Source: Hyphobacterium sp. CCMP332
GTDB lineage: Bacteria > Bacteroidota > Bacteroidia > Cytophagales > CCMP332
Direction: 5' to 3'
Assembly (NCBI GenBank): GCA_014323545.1
Contig: CP058647.1
Span: forward strand, 1,466,001 to 1,530,000
Length of the DNA: 64,000 nt
Position 1 is the stretch's first letter. Each line of letters opens with the position of its first letter. A program made the translations under genes and the position numbers. Shown piece by piece: positions 8,484 through 18,163 of this stretch. The notes under the pieces are model-generated. The model searched no databases and was not told the DNA's origin. It saw nothing but the letters and a program-made list of their open reading frames with translations.

Positions 8484-10115
8484 TTAAGGAAATAATGCAG
8501 GTCCGGGATAAAGCGTTAAAGCACCATTAGTTACATCTGCTTCTCTCTGAGAAACGGGAATCCAAATATCTTCCGGGCTAAAATTGGCAGCTTTTTCAGG
8601 TTCTGCTGTAAACAAATCTGAGCTCGCTCTTCCGGAACGAACTAAATCGTACCATCTGTCTCCTTCCAAGGCAAATTCTGATCGTCTTTCATACCAAATG
8701 GCATCAAGTAGTGTCCAGCCTTGATCGTTCATCAATTGCGAAACAGTTCTGAAATTTCCCGTATTATCACCAGGGCCTGCCGCTCTTTCCCTCACCATGT
8801 CTACAAACATTTGTGCTTCACCGTCGGATCCTGTACCTCTGTGCAATGCTTCTGCCAACATTAAAAGCACATCGGCATATCTGATTACAAATACATTGGC
8901 ATCAATGGTCAATACCGCATCACCACCATTCGGATTGGTATATTCTTTATAAATAGGATATTTTTCCTGCCAGTATCCGGTATAATCGCTTGGGTTTTGA
9001 TCTGCATCATCGATAGCCGATGAGCCACAACTATTTCCGGAAATTGTGTCTACAGCCATATTAAGCTCATCCAGTGATAAAATAGAAACATTTCTTCTGA
9101 TAGTATCATCCGCTAAGAAATGGTCGTATAAACCCTGTGTAGGCAGCATAAATCCCCAGCCTGCATTGTAAGTCGGATGATCATCACAAAGACTTCTTAC
9201 GCCACATAATTGCGCAAATACGTTACCATCAATCCAGCTGCTCGGCCAGTTCCAATTGGATGGTGATATATTTGATTGCTGGATTTCGAAAACTGCTTCT
9301 GCTGTATTATTAGCACCATAGGCGTATAGGTCACGTAAATCATCTAATAACTGATACTGTCCACTGTTAACAACTTCTCTCAGTGCATCAGCTGCTTTGT
9401 CAAATTTCTGTGTATTATCATTATCCAGATCCGCCCAGTACAAGTAAATTTTACCTAATAATGCCTGAGCAGTTCCTTTTGTTACTCTACCTTTAAAAGA
9501 TTCAGAAGTAGTAAGAGGTAAGGCAGCTATTGCTGCTTCCAGATCGCCAACCATAAACGCAAACATTTCATTCATAGTGGCCCTTGGTTGATTGTATTCA
9601 TCGGGCAATAAAATGCGATCAATAATAGGAGAAGGCCCATAATGTCTGAATGCATCAAAATGATAATAAGCTCTTAGAAATCTGGCCTCAGCTTTATAAA
9701 TTGCTACAGTTGGAGATTCAATTTCAATATTTTGCAATACCAGGTTAGCTCTGTAAATACCGGTATAGCATCTGCTCCAAATCCAATTCGTTTCGTTGGT
9801 GTTTGGGTTATTGTTAAAATCATCAAACTCCTGCCATCCGGGTTGATCGGCATTTGTGGCATCTCCTCCAGCATTTGCATTATCTGATCTTATCTCAGCA
9901 TACATAACCGGACTCACCCAAAAACCACCGTGCATGGTCCATTGCAACGGATCATAAGCTGCAACCAGCGCATTAAATGCCTGTTGCTCATTTTTGTAAT
10001 AATTTGCTTCCAAATAAGAGGCCACCGGTTCAACATCCAGTTTCTCCTCCTTACAAGCCGTCATTATCAATAGCGATAATGCCATAAGAATTTTAAATCG
10101 TATTATTCTCTTCAT
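8484..10115 (-). CDS. susD: SusD/RagB-family glycan-binding lipoprotein
   Basis: This 543-residue SusD homologue is the surface lid of the SusC channel, where it binds oligosaccharides before import. The lipobox is MTAC (Cys21). Tetratricopeptide-like helices (EARFLRAYYHFDAFRHYG) and the C-terminal RagB region (YERRSEFALEGDRWYDLVR) are diagnostic. The length is normal for the family. It starts 11 bp after susC ends, the invariant pairing of this transporter. The substrate is presumed to be laminarin-derived, from the GH16/GH3 genes downstream. Confidence 0.96.
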   Translation of the reverse strand: MKRIIRFKILMALSLLIMTACKEEKLDVEPVASYLEANYYKNEQQAFNALVAAYDPLQWTMHGGFWVSPVMYAEIRSDNANAGGDATNADQPGWQEFDDFNNNPNTNETNWIWSRCYTGIYRANLVLQNIEIESPTVAIYKAEARFLRAYYHFDAFRHYGPSPIIDRILLPDEYNQPRATMNEMFAFMVGDLEAAIAALPLTTSESFKGRVTKGTAQALLGKIYLYWADLDNDNTQKFDKAADALREVVNSGQYQLLDDLRDLYAYGANNTAEAVFEIQQSNISPSNWNWPSSWIDGNVFAQLCGVRSLCDDHPTYNAGWGFMLPTQGLYDHFLADDTIRRNVSILSLDELNMAVDTISGNSCGSSAIDDADQNPSDYTGYWQEKYPIYKEYTNPNGGDAVLTIDANVFVIRYADVLLMLAEALHRGTGSDGEAQMFVDMVRERAAGPGDNTGNFRTVSQLMNDQGWTLLDAIWYERRSEFALEGDRWYDLVRSGRASSDLFTAEPEKAANFSPEDIWIPVSQREADVTNGALTLYPGPALFP

Positions 10116-10126
10116 CGTTAATTAAA

Positions 10127-13100
10127 TTAAAACGTCACATTCAAACCCGCACCCATTGCTCTGTTCTGAGGATAAAACCCTTTATCAATACCTGTATCCA
10201 GGATCCAGCCGTTATTAGATCCAATTTCAGGATCGAAACCGCTATAACCTGTTATGGTAATAAGGTTGTCAAAGGATATATAAAATCTCGCTTTGGATAT
10301 TAAGACTTTCTCAAGAATTTTTTGAGGCAGATTATATCCAATCTGAAGATTTCTCAATCTGGCAAAACTCGCATCCTCCACATAAAAGTCTGAAGGCCTT
10401 TGATTACCATTAGCATCATTAAGAACAAGTCTTGGATACTCTCCATCCGGATTTGATTCAGACCATCGGTCTAACCAGGTATCCTGATAATTATTGTATG
10501 GAATATCCTGTCTTTCATAGACTTTATAAACATCATTTCCGATGCTCACGTTCCATAACATTCGAATATCAAAGCCTCTGTAATCTACACTGAAATTGAA
10601 TCCCATTAATATATCCGCCCATGGTTTTCCTATATCGGTTATATCCTCCTCGGTGATTTCTCCATCGCCGTTTACATCAACAAATTTAATATCTCCAGCT
10701 TCGGCATCCGGTTGAATAAGATCACCATTGGAGTTGATGTATTGAAATACTTCACTCTGAGATTTAAATATTCCATCGGTTTTATATCCTCTAAAGTGAG
10801 ATACCGGAAGGCCTTGAGTCATCCTGGTGATTGTAAAATTTCTTACCGGCCATCCATATCCTTCTATAAAGGGGTTTTCACCTTCACCGGCAACTTTAAG
10901 TGCTTCATTCCAGTTTCTGGTAAAATTCATACCAGCGGCAAAACCAATATCGTTCCATCTGTTGTTATAATTTATCGCAAATTCAATTCCGCGATTTCTC
11001 ATTTCACCGGTATTCAGAATTGGAGCATTATTACCAACAAGTCCGGGAACTACTCCTGTCATTAATAAATCTTTTGTAGTTTTTGAATAAACATCAATAT
11101 CTGTTGAGAGTTTACCACTTAGGATATCCACTTCAAGACCGATATCCCACTGGACACTTTCTTCCCATTTGATATCCGGGTTTGAAATTGCTACAGGTGC
11201 TTCTCCAAAATACTGTGCCTCATTGCCTGGCCTTCCAAATTGATAAGTGAATCTATCATCACTCACAATTGAAGTAAAGGCGAGGTTGTTGATTCTGTCA
11301 TTACCATTCACACCCCAACTTGCTCTCAACTTTACAAAATCAAATGTTGGGAAATCGAAGAAATTTTCTTTTGAAATAACCCAACCTGCAGAGAATGATG
11401 GGAATAAACCGAATCTGTTATTAGGTCCGAATTTTGAAGAACCGTCTCTTCTAAGGGAAGCCGTAATGAGGTATTTCTCATCAAAATTATAGAGTACTCT
11501 ACCGAAATAACTTTGAAGTACTTCAGTTACTAATGCATTACCGTAATTCTGATCTGTAGTGTCTACACCGGCATCAATGTACCACCAGTTCGGGTTAAAC
11601 TGCTGTGATTGAGGAATATTCTGTCTTGATCCTCCTGCAAACTCACCATTTCTTTCTCTGTAAGACATACCAAGGATCGCATCAATTGAGTGAAATTTGA
11701 TCTTCTTTGAAAATGACAGAAAGTTTTCCCATCGAATGGTATTTTCAGAATAATAACCCTGAAAAGCTGTATTGTTTGGGTTCTGAAAATCCGAACGGAA
11801 GAAATAGGTTGGCGTAAATGAATTGTCATAGCTATACAAAATATCAGCTCCTACATCAGATCTAAATTTTAACCATTCAACCGGGCTTACTTCTGCGTAA
11901 ATATTACCTTGAAGTCGATTGGTTCTATTTCTGTTATTTGTAATGAATGTTCTTGCAAATGGATTGATGTACTCTTTTCTCACATAAGGTGAAATTGCAT
12001 ATCCATATGTGCTGTCATTATAAGCAGCATTAATAGGTGTAATTGGATCGTAATTAAAAGCGTCGGCCAATACAGAACCAAAAGCATTGTTTTCGGGTAC
12101 CGTTTGTCTTTCAGTATGAAGAATAGATAAATTCTGACCCAACATCAAATACTTATTTGCATAAGAACTGGAATTTAGTCTGGCTGTATACCTTTCAAAA
12201 TTTGACTTATCACCACCAATAACTCCGTCCTGATTCCAATATCCAAAGCTGAAGAAATATGAGTTTTTCTCAGTCGTTCTTCCAACAGAAAGGTTGTGAT
12301 TCATAGTTGTTGCGGGACTTACCACTTCTTCCATCCAATCAATATTCCTCGGTGCCTGTCCTATTTCAGGAAATGTTGGATCCAAAGTTGAAAGTGCATT
12401 AGAGTTTTCAAATTTTTCACGAATGGCTTTGACATAATCATCGGAGCCCATCATTTCAGGCAATCTCCAAGGGCTGGCCGTACTACCAAAACCATTGTAC
12501 TCAAAAGTGGCTTTGTCGGAGTCTCCTCTTCTGGTTGTTAGTATAATTACACCATTCGCACCTCTTGCTCCGTAAATTGCTGTAGATGCTGCATCTTTTA
12601 ATACCTCTACCGACTCTACATCATTGGGGTTGAGGTTTGAGATATCATCTACAACCAAACCATCAACTACATACAATGGATTATTATTCCCATTTGTACC
12701 AACTCCCCTGATGACTATGGATTGTGCCGCACCCGGTTGACCTGAAGCAGGAGCAATATAAACTCCACTAACCTGTCCTTGCAGTGTTTGCTCAACTCTT
12801 TGAAAGTTCAAGCCTTCAATTTCTTCTCTGCCTACACTGGATATAGCACCTGTAGAAACACTTTTCTTTTGTTCACCATATCCAATTACTACAACTTCCT
12901 CAAGTTGAACAGCATCATCTTTTAAATAAATATCAATTGTGGTTCTGCTTCCTACCTTAACAGACTGTGTTTTATACCCTATAAAAGAAAAGACTAACAC
13001 ACTGTTTGAGTCCTGAACAGTAATTGTATAATCACCATTAAAATCAGTAATGGTACCATTGACCGTTCCTTTTTCAAGGACACTTGCACCAGGCACTTCG

Positions 13101-13213
13101 CCATCATCAGAAGTGACGTTTCCTTTAATTTCTATTCCTTGGGCTAAAAGCTTTGATGGGATTAAAAGGATAATTATCCACAAAGCTAAATTTAGTGTAG
13201 AGTTTCTCATCAT
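10127..13213 (-). CDS. susC: SusC/RagA-family TonB-dependent outer-membrane transporter
   Basis: This 1028-residue SusC-type transporter imports oligosaccharides across the outer membrane using TonB energy. After a signal peptide ending near LLAQG come a carboxypeptidase-regulatory-like domain (about 25-105), a TonB box region (EEVVVIGYG), a plug domain with the SusC-typical VVDGLVV and GANGVIILTT segments, then a beta barrel ending in NVTF. It heads the minus-strand glucan operon. No TAnnTTTG promoter is found directly upstream, which fits activator-dependent expression through the repeats at 13281-13335. Confidence 0.96.
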   Translation of the reverse strand: MMRNSTLNLALWIIILLIPSKLLAQGIEIKGNVTSDDGEVPGASVLEKGTVNGTITDFNGDYTITVQDSNSVLVFSFIGYKTQSVKVGSRTTIDIYLKDDAVQLEEVVVIGYGEQKKSVSTGAISSVGREEIEGLNFQRVEQTLQGQVSGVYIAPASGQPGAAQSIVIRGVGTNGNNNPLYVVDGLVVDDISNLNPNDVESVEVLKDAASTAIYGARGANGVIILTTRRGDSDKATFEYNGFGSTASPWRLPEMMGSDDYVKAIREKFENSNALSTLDPTFPEIGQAPRNIDWMEEVVSPATTMNHNLSVGRTTEKNSYFFSFGYWNQDGVIGGDKSNFERYTARLNSSSYANKYLMLGQNLSILHTERQTVPENNAFGSVLADAFNYDPITPINAAYNDSTYGYAISPYVRKEYINPFARTFITNNRNRTNRLQGNIYAEVSPVEWLKFRSDVGADILYSYDNSFTPTYFFRSDFQNPNNTAFQGYYSENTIRWENFLSFSKKIKFHSIDAILGMSYRERNGEFAGGSRQNIPQSQQFNPNWWYIDAGVDTTDQNYGNALVTEVLQSYFGRVLYNFDEKYLITASLRRDGSSKFGPNNRFGLFPSFSAGWVISKENFFDFPTFDFVKLRASWGVNGNDRINNLAFTSIVSDDRFTYQFGRPGNEAQYFGEAPVAISNPDIKWEESVQWDIGLEVDILSGKLSTDIDVYSKTTKDLLMTGVVPGLVGNNAPILNTGEMRNRGIEFAINYNNRWNDIGFAAGMNFTRNWNEALKVAGEGENPFIEGYGWPVRNFTITRMTQGLPVSHFRGYKTDGIFKSQSEVFQYINSNGDLIQPDAEAGDIKFVDVNGDGEITEEDITDIGKPWADILMGFNFSVDYRGFDIRMLWNVSIGNDVYKVYERQDIPYNNYQDTWLDRWSESNPDGEYPRLVLNDANGNQRPSDFYVEDASFARLRNLQIGYNLPQKILEKVLISKARFYISFDNLITITGYSGFDPEIGSNNGWILDTGIDKGFYPQNRAMGAGLNVTF

Positions 13214-13280
13214 ATCTTGCGTATTGAGTATAAAGCGTTGTCAAAAATGACCATTAGGCCTTTCTAATACAAATGAAACA

Positions 13281-13335
13281 CTACATCATAAATACATCAA
13301 TAATCTAAAACACCTACATCATAAATACATCAATA
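13281..13335. promoter_or_regulatory. Phased TACATCA repeats between susC and its regulator
   Basis: A 22-bp sequence occurs twice exactly (13281-13302 and 13314-13335), offset by 33 bp. Each copy itself contains TACATCA twice, 11 bp apart, so heptamers start at 13282, 13293, 13315 and 13326. The spacing of 11, 22 and 11 bp puts all copies on one face of the helix. It lies 68 bp upstream of susC and 77 bp upstream of the divergent regulator. A multimeric operator for that regulator is the simplest reading. Confidence 0.65.
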
Positions 13336-13411
13336 TTTAAGAAATTAATGTATTATTATGATTGTTTAGCATATTTAAACAGATGTAATCAATTTTTCCT
13401 GCCCAAACATA

Positions 13412-16270
13412 TTGAAATGTAAATTCATCATATTGCTAATTCTGATTTCTTTTACTCAGATTTACGGAAGCATATTACCCGGATTACCACTCATAAGAAA
13501 TTACAATCCTGAAGAGTATTCAGGTGGCATACAGAATTGGCAAATAAGCCAGGATCGCAAGGGAATAATTTATATTGCAAATAATTTTGGTCTCTTGCAA
13601 TTCGATGGTAACGACTGGCATCAGTTTAACGTAACAAATGCCACGAAAATGAGAAGCCTTGCTATCGATGAAAACGGAAGAATTTATGCCGGTTATCAGG
13701 GTGATTTCGGATACTTTGAGGCAGATTCCATAGGCCAACTCATTTATATTTCTCTAAAATCAAAAATACCTAAAAAATACAGGGAAATTGATGAAACCTG
13801 GAAAACCTATTTCATAAAAGGGAAAGCCTATTTCTGTACCTTTTCATATGTGTATGTATATGAAGATGAACAAATCACGGTCATTGATCCTAAATCTATA
13901 CTTGATATTTCATTTGAAACCAAAAACAAAATCTATTCTCATATTCCTGGCAAAGGATTGCATGTAATTGAAAATGGAAGATTTCATTCCAAAGAACATA
14001 TGACGTTCTTTTCTGATAAAATTGTATCCTCTGTAACCAGTATTGATGAAAACAATTTACTAATTACCACGTCCAGAAATGGCATTTGGCTGCTTGGCCC
14101 AAAAGGAATTCGTCCTTTTAATCGAAATCTAAATGCATTATTTGAAGAAACCTTTATTAATTGTGCCCTGCTTCTCTCCAATGGAAATCTAGCTATCGGT
14201 ACTCAAAATAACGGAATCTATATTATTGATCTTGAAGGGAATATTCTTATCAATGTCAACAAGGAAAGAGGATTGCTGAGCCGAACCATACTCAGCATAT
14301 TTGAAGATCAAAATAAAAATATTTGGGTAGGACAAAATAACGGCATCTCTTTTTTAGAGGTTCAATCACCTTTTAGAGAAATCAATGAAAATATTGGACT
14401 TCCGGGAACTGGTTATTCAGCCATAAGCAGTCAAAATGATTTATATCTTGGTACCAATAATGGTGTTTATTCATTTGATGGCGAACCGCAAGAAGTGAGG
14501 GGTTCGGAAGGCCAAACCTATTTTCTTCAGGAAGTATCCGGAAATCTAATTTTAAATCACAACGAAGGAGCCTTTTTTATTAGTGATAACAATGCCGAAA
14601 ACTTCTTTAATGAAACCGGTTCTTGGATGTTTGTAAAGTGGTTCAACTATTATTTTCAAGGGTGCTATGATGGAATCTATGTCTATCGCAATAACCTTAA
14701 CAATAAAGTAGGTAAAATCAATTCTTATTATGAATCCTCAAGAATTCTGACTTTGGATAAAGACAGCATTTTGTGGGTTTCTCATGGATATAAGGGTTTG
14801 TTTAAAATTTCATTATCAAGAGAGCGATTACTAGATCCAAAAATTGAATTTTTTAACCAGGATAAGGGGCTGCCTACCAACCTTCAAAATACCATCACTA
14901 AAATTGATGGTGAAATAAAAGTCATATCAGAAGAGGGAATCTTAAATTACGAATACAAGAGTAAAACTTTTTCACAAGACAGCATTCTCAGTAGCTATTT
15001 TAAGGGAAGTCAGGTCAATGTAATGAAGCCCGATGTATTCGGTAATATTTATTTTATTACAAATACTTCTTTGGGGTTTTTAGAAAAAATAGGCCCGAAT
15101 AATTATGTAAAACACGACCAGTCTTTTAACAAGGTGCGAAAACTTCTGAACGATGACCTTCCCAATATTAATATTATAAATGCTAATCAAGTCTTATTTG
15201 GAGCAAAAGAAGGCTTTGTTTTATTCGACAGAAATAATTTCTATGAACAGTCAGAAGAGAAATTCTACACCTTGATTCGCGATGTTTATAACTCATACGA
15301 TACCTTGTTTACCTATTTGGCAGGAAATATGCATTTAAATGGCAGGTCAGGTAAACATCCCATCCCTGAAATAAACTACAAGCAAAACAACATTACGTTC
15401 CGATTTTCTTCTACTTCATACAGCACTACCACCTTACCTCAGTTTCAATATAAACTGGAAGGATTTAATAAAGAATGGAGTGAATGGACCAATGTCAATT
15501 CAAAAGATTACACGAATCTCAGGGAAGGAGAGTATATATTCAAAGTCAGATCTAAAAACGCACTCAATCAAATAAGTGAAATAGAGGAATTCAAATTTAC
15601 GGTGCTATCGCCCTGGTTCAGATCACCCTTGGCATATATAATTTATGTTGTCTTAAGTTTAACAGCATTAATTAGTCTGATGGTTGTTTTAGATAAGCGT
15701 TATGAAAAGGAAAAGCAAAAACTGGATAGAAAAAGATTAGAAGAAATAGGTGAAAAAGAAAAACAATTAGACACAATAACAAAGCAAAGTGAAAGTGAAA
15801 TTGAGCAGTTAAAAAATGAAAAATTACAATCCGAAATTGACTATATGAATTCTGAATTGGCTACGAATACCATGCATTTGCTGAATAAAAATGAATTTAT
15901 CAATGGTGTAAAATCGAATCTCGAATCCGTCGTTAAAAAAAGCACTAATGAAGAAGTAAAATCAAACATTAAGAAAATTGTAAAAGAAATAGAGAAAAAT
16001 GTTCAGGACGAAGATGATTGGGCCAATTTTCAAATTCATTTTGACAAGGTACACGGTGATTTTTCAAAAAGGTTTCAATCTGAATATCCAAAACTCAGCC
16101 CACAGGATATAAAGTTGAGCACCTATTTAAGGCTAAATTTATCAACCAAAGAAATTGCCAATCTTTTAAACATTTCGGTGAGAGGGGTAGAAATTGCAAG
16201 GTATCGATTGAGGAAAAAGTTAAATTTAGAACGCTCTCAAAATTTGACTGAATTTATCCTCAATTATTAG
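13412..16270 (+). CDS. Membrane-anchored propeller/Y_Y_Y regulator with LuxR-type HTH
   Basis: This 952-residue sensor-regulator is probably the control protein of the adjacent glucan locus. It starts at TTG 13412, the only start that retains the N-terminal signal segment; an in-frame stop lies just upstream. Two-component-regulator propeller repeats fill about 30-640 (DENGRIYAGYQGDFGYF, DQNKNIWVGQNNGISFL), a Y_Y_Y domain about 650-735, one transmembrane helix about 738-760, a coiled coil about 765-815, and a LuxR/GerE-like HTH in the last 60 residues (LSTKEIANLLNISVRGVE). There is no histidine kinase or receiver domain, unlike hybrid two-component systems. Ligand sensing by the periplasmic propeller is inferred. 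Confidence 0.85.
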   Translation: MKCKFIILLILISFTQIYGSILPGLPLIRNYNPEEYSGGIQNWQISQDRKGIIYIANNFGLLQFDGNDWHQFNVTNATKMRSLAIDENGRIYAGYQGDFGYFEADSIGQLIYISLKSKIPKKYREIDETWKTYFIKGKAYFCTFSYVYVYEDEQITVIDPKSILDISFETKNKIYSHIPGKGLHVIENGRFHSKEHMTFFSDKIVSSVTSIDENNLLITTSRNGIWLLGPKGIRPFNRNLNALFEETFINCALLLSNGNLAIGTQNNGIYIIDLEGNILINVNKERGLLSRTILSIFEDQNKNIWVGQNNGISFLEVQSPFREINENIGLPGTGYSAISSQNDLYLGTNNGVYSFDGEPQEVRGSEGQTYFLQEVSGNLILNHNEGAFFISDNNAENFFNETGSWMFVKWFNYYFQGCYDGIYVYRNNLNNKVGKINSYYESSRILTLDKDSILWVSHGYKGLFKISLSRERLLDPKIEFFNQDKGLPTNLQNTITKIDGEIKVISEEGILNYEYKSKTFSQDSILSSYFKGSQVNVMKPDVFGNIYFITNTSLGFLEKIGPNNYVKHDQSFNKVRKLLNDDLPNINIINANQVLFGAKEGFVLFDRNNFYEQSEEKFYTLIRDVYNSYDTLFTYLAGNMHLNGRSGKHPIPEINYKQNNITFRFSSTSYSTTTLPQFQYKLEGFNKEWSEWTNVNSKDYTNLREGEYIFKVRSKNALNQISEIEEFKFTVLSPWFRSPLAYIIYVVLSLTALISLMVVLDKRYEKEKQKLDRKRLEEIGEKEKQLDTITKQSESEIEQLKNEKLQSEIDYMNSELATNTMHLLNKNEFINGVKSNLESVVKKSTNEEVKSNIKKIVKEIEKNVQDEDDWANFQIHFDKVHGDFSKRFQSEYPKLSPQDIKLSTYLRLNLSTKEIANLLNISVRGVEIARYRLRKKLNLERSQNLTEFILNY

Positions 16271-16366
16271 TAAGCAGATATTGCAATTTTAAAATCCCAA
16301 AGGAATTAATGTATGTATTACCGGTGGGGTAAATTTATCGGAAAAAGCAAGTATTAAAATAACCCA

Positions 16367-17983
16367 TTACCAAAATAATGCATATAGTACTGCAGTTATA
16401 ATGCAAATGGCAAAAGCTGAAATATTAAATTTGGAGTCGGTTTTAAAATAACCTTTGGAGATATCAATTCCTTTTGGATCATCTTCACCCTTTCCCGAGA
16501 TATAAGAGACAATCACAATTATAATCATGGTCCCGATAGCCGTAAATCCCATTTGATTTAAAAAAGGCATACCGGGAACAAATTCCTTAAGTAATACTGC
16601 AATTGGAATTGAAAGCAGTGCCCCCCAAATAGCTGCTTTATTAGTGGCTTTTTTCCAGAACAATCCCAGTAAGAATACAGCCAGAATTCCTGGGCTAACG
16701 ATACCGGTATATTCCTGAATAAACTGAAAAGCCTGGTCTATTCCACCGAGCAAGGGTGCCATCACCGATGCAATAATTAAGGCTATCCCCGCTGTAATTC
16801 TACCTGTTCGTACCAATTGCTTGTTTCCCGCATTTTTATTAATATATGGTTTGTAAATATCCATTGTAAAAATGGTGGATGTAGAATTGAGCATTGAGGC
16901 GAGCGAAGACACAACAGCAGCCGCCAAAGCGGCAAAGGCTATCCCTTTTAAACCGGAAGGCAATAATTGTAATAACCACGGATAGGCTTTATCTGAAGCT
17001 CCCGCAGCCGGAATATTTGACTGCCCTGCTTCGCCCAATCGCAGCATAATTTCCGGGTCATTTACAATTACGTAGGCGGCAATTCCCGGGATAACTACAA
17101 TAAAAGGAATGACCAATTTTAAAAACCCGGCCAGGGCAATTCCCTTTTGAGCTTCTTTTAGTGATTTAGCAGCAAGCGTCCTTTGGATGATATATTGATT
17201 AAAGCCCCAGTAATATAAATTAGCCACCCAAAGCCCACCGATTAATATCCAAATTCCCGGCAAATTTTGATACTCAGGATTTGACTTATCTAAAATCATA
17301 TGAAATTTCTCAGGTGCAGAATCAATTAAATGACTAAAACCCTTTATTACACCAGCCCCATCAGAGACAACATTTAAAGCCAGGTAGGTGGTAATCAACC
17401 CACCAAGGATAAGAAATACCACTTGAATTACATCGGTCCATGCAACCGCAGATAAGCCACCATATAAGGAATAAGCTGCTGCAAATAAGGCCAATCCGAT
17501 CACTCCATAAAGCATCGGGATTCCAAGTGTAGTTTCAAGTGCCAGTGAGCCGAGATACAGTACGGAAGACAAATTGACAAATATGTAAAGCGCAATCCAA
17601 AACACCGCAAGAATTGTTTTGAGTTGTGTACTGTAACGTTTTTCAACAAACTCCGGAATTGTATAAAGCCCCTTATTGATGAAAACAGGTAGAAAATATT
17701 TTCCGACAATTAATAAGGTAATAGCTGCCATCCATTCGTATGAAGCAATGGAAAGACCCACTGCAAAACCCGATCCCGACATCCCAATAAATTGTTCTGC
17801 TGAAATATTTGCGGCAATTAGAGAAGCACCGATCGCCCACCAGGGTAGGGATTTTCCTGCAAGAAAATAGTCTTCAGCGCTTTTATCATGTCCCTTTTTG
17901 TCTCTTGAAACCCATAAACCGATTGTGATGATCAGCAAAGCATAAGCTGCAAATACAATAATATCAAGAGTAGAAAAATTCAT
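16367..17983 (-). CDS. SSS-family sodium/solute (probably sugar) symporter
   Basis: This 538-residue sodium:solute symporter has about 13-14 hydrophobic helices and resembles vSGLT-type sugar transporters. The early segment AEDYFLAGKSLPWW and the following ANISAEQFIGMSGSG motif are typical. I place the start at the ATG 17983-17981 (MNFSTLDIIVF); a longer frame up to 18082 would add 33 residues unlike the family. It lies 180 bp downstream of the GH53 gene on the same strand, so it may import galactose or galacto-oligosaccharides from that enzyme, or glucose for the neighbouring locus. The substrate is not determined. Confidence 0.9.
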   Translation of the reverse strand: MNFSTLDIIVFAAYALLIITIGLWVSRDKKGHDKSAEDYFLAGKSLPWWAIGASLIAANISAEQFIGMSGSGFAVGLSIASYEWMAAITLLIVGKYFLPVFINKGLYTIPEFVEKRYSTQLKTILAVFWIALYIFVNLSSVLYLGSLALETTLGIPMLYGVIGLALFAAAYSLYGGLSAVAWTDVIQVVFLILGGLITTYLALNVVSDGAGVIKGFSHLIDSAPEKFHMILDKSNPEYQNLPGIWILIGGLWVANLYYWGFNQYIIQRTLAAKSLKEAQKGIALAGFLKLVIPFIVVIPGIAAYVIVNDPEIMLRLGEAGQSNIPAAGASDKAYPWLLQLLPSGLKGIAFAALAAAVVSSLASMLNSTSTIFTMDIYKPYINKNAGNKQLVRTGRITAGIALIIASVMAPLLGGIDQAFQFIQEYTGIVSPGILAVFLLGLFWKKATNKAAIWGALLSIPIAVLLKEFVPGMPFLNQMGFTAIGTMIIIVIVSYISGKGEDDPKGIDISKGYFKTDSKFNISAFAICIITAVLYALFW

Positions 17984-18163
17984 TTTAGCATTTAGTCTAA
18001 ATTGATAATTGATTAAATATATTGTGAACATCAGATAAATTAATGAATAAGAAAAATTGCTTGTTCCGGATGACATCAACATTTACAAATTCAACCGAGA
18101 ATAAACTGTTTTGAATATTTATAAAATTAAATGCATTGAGTATTGGCAATCACTTTTTATTGA

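Noticed and set aside
10712-11065. 117-codon plus-strand frame inside susC
   Set aside because: It is a shadow of the SusC barrel; it has no start context or family motif.
13281-13335. Could the 22-bp repeats be a CRISPR array?
   Set aside because: There are only two copies, the gap is 11 bp, and the unit is itself an 11-bp repeat; no cas genes are present.
16271-16366. Short TTACC/GGTAA hairpin between convergent genes
   Set aside because: The stem is 5 bp without a T-tract; too weak to report as a terminator.
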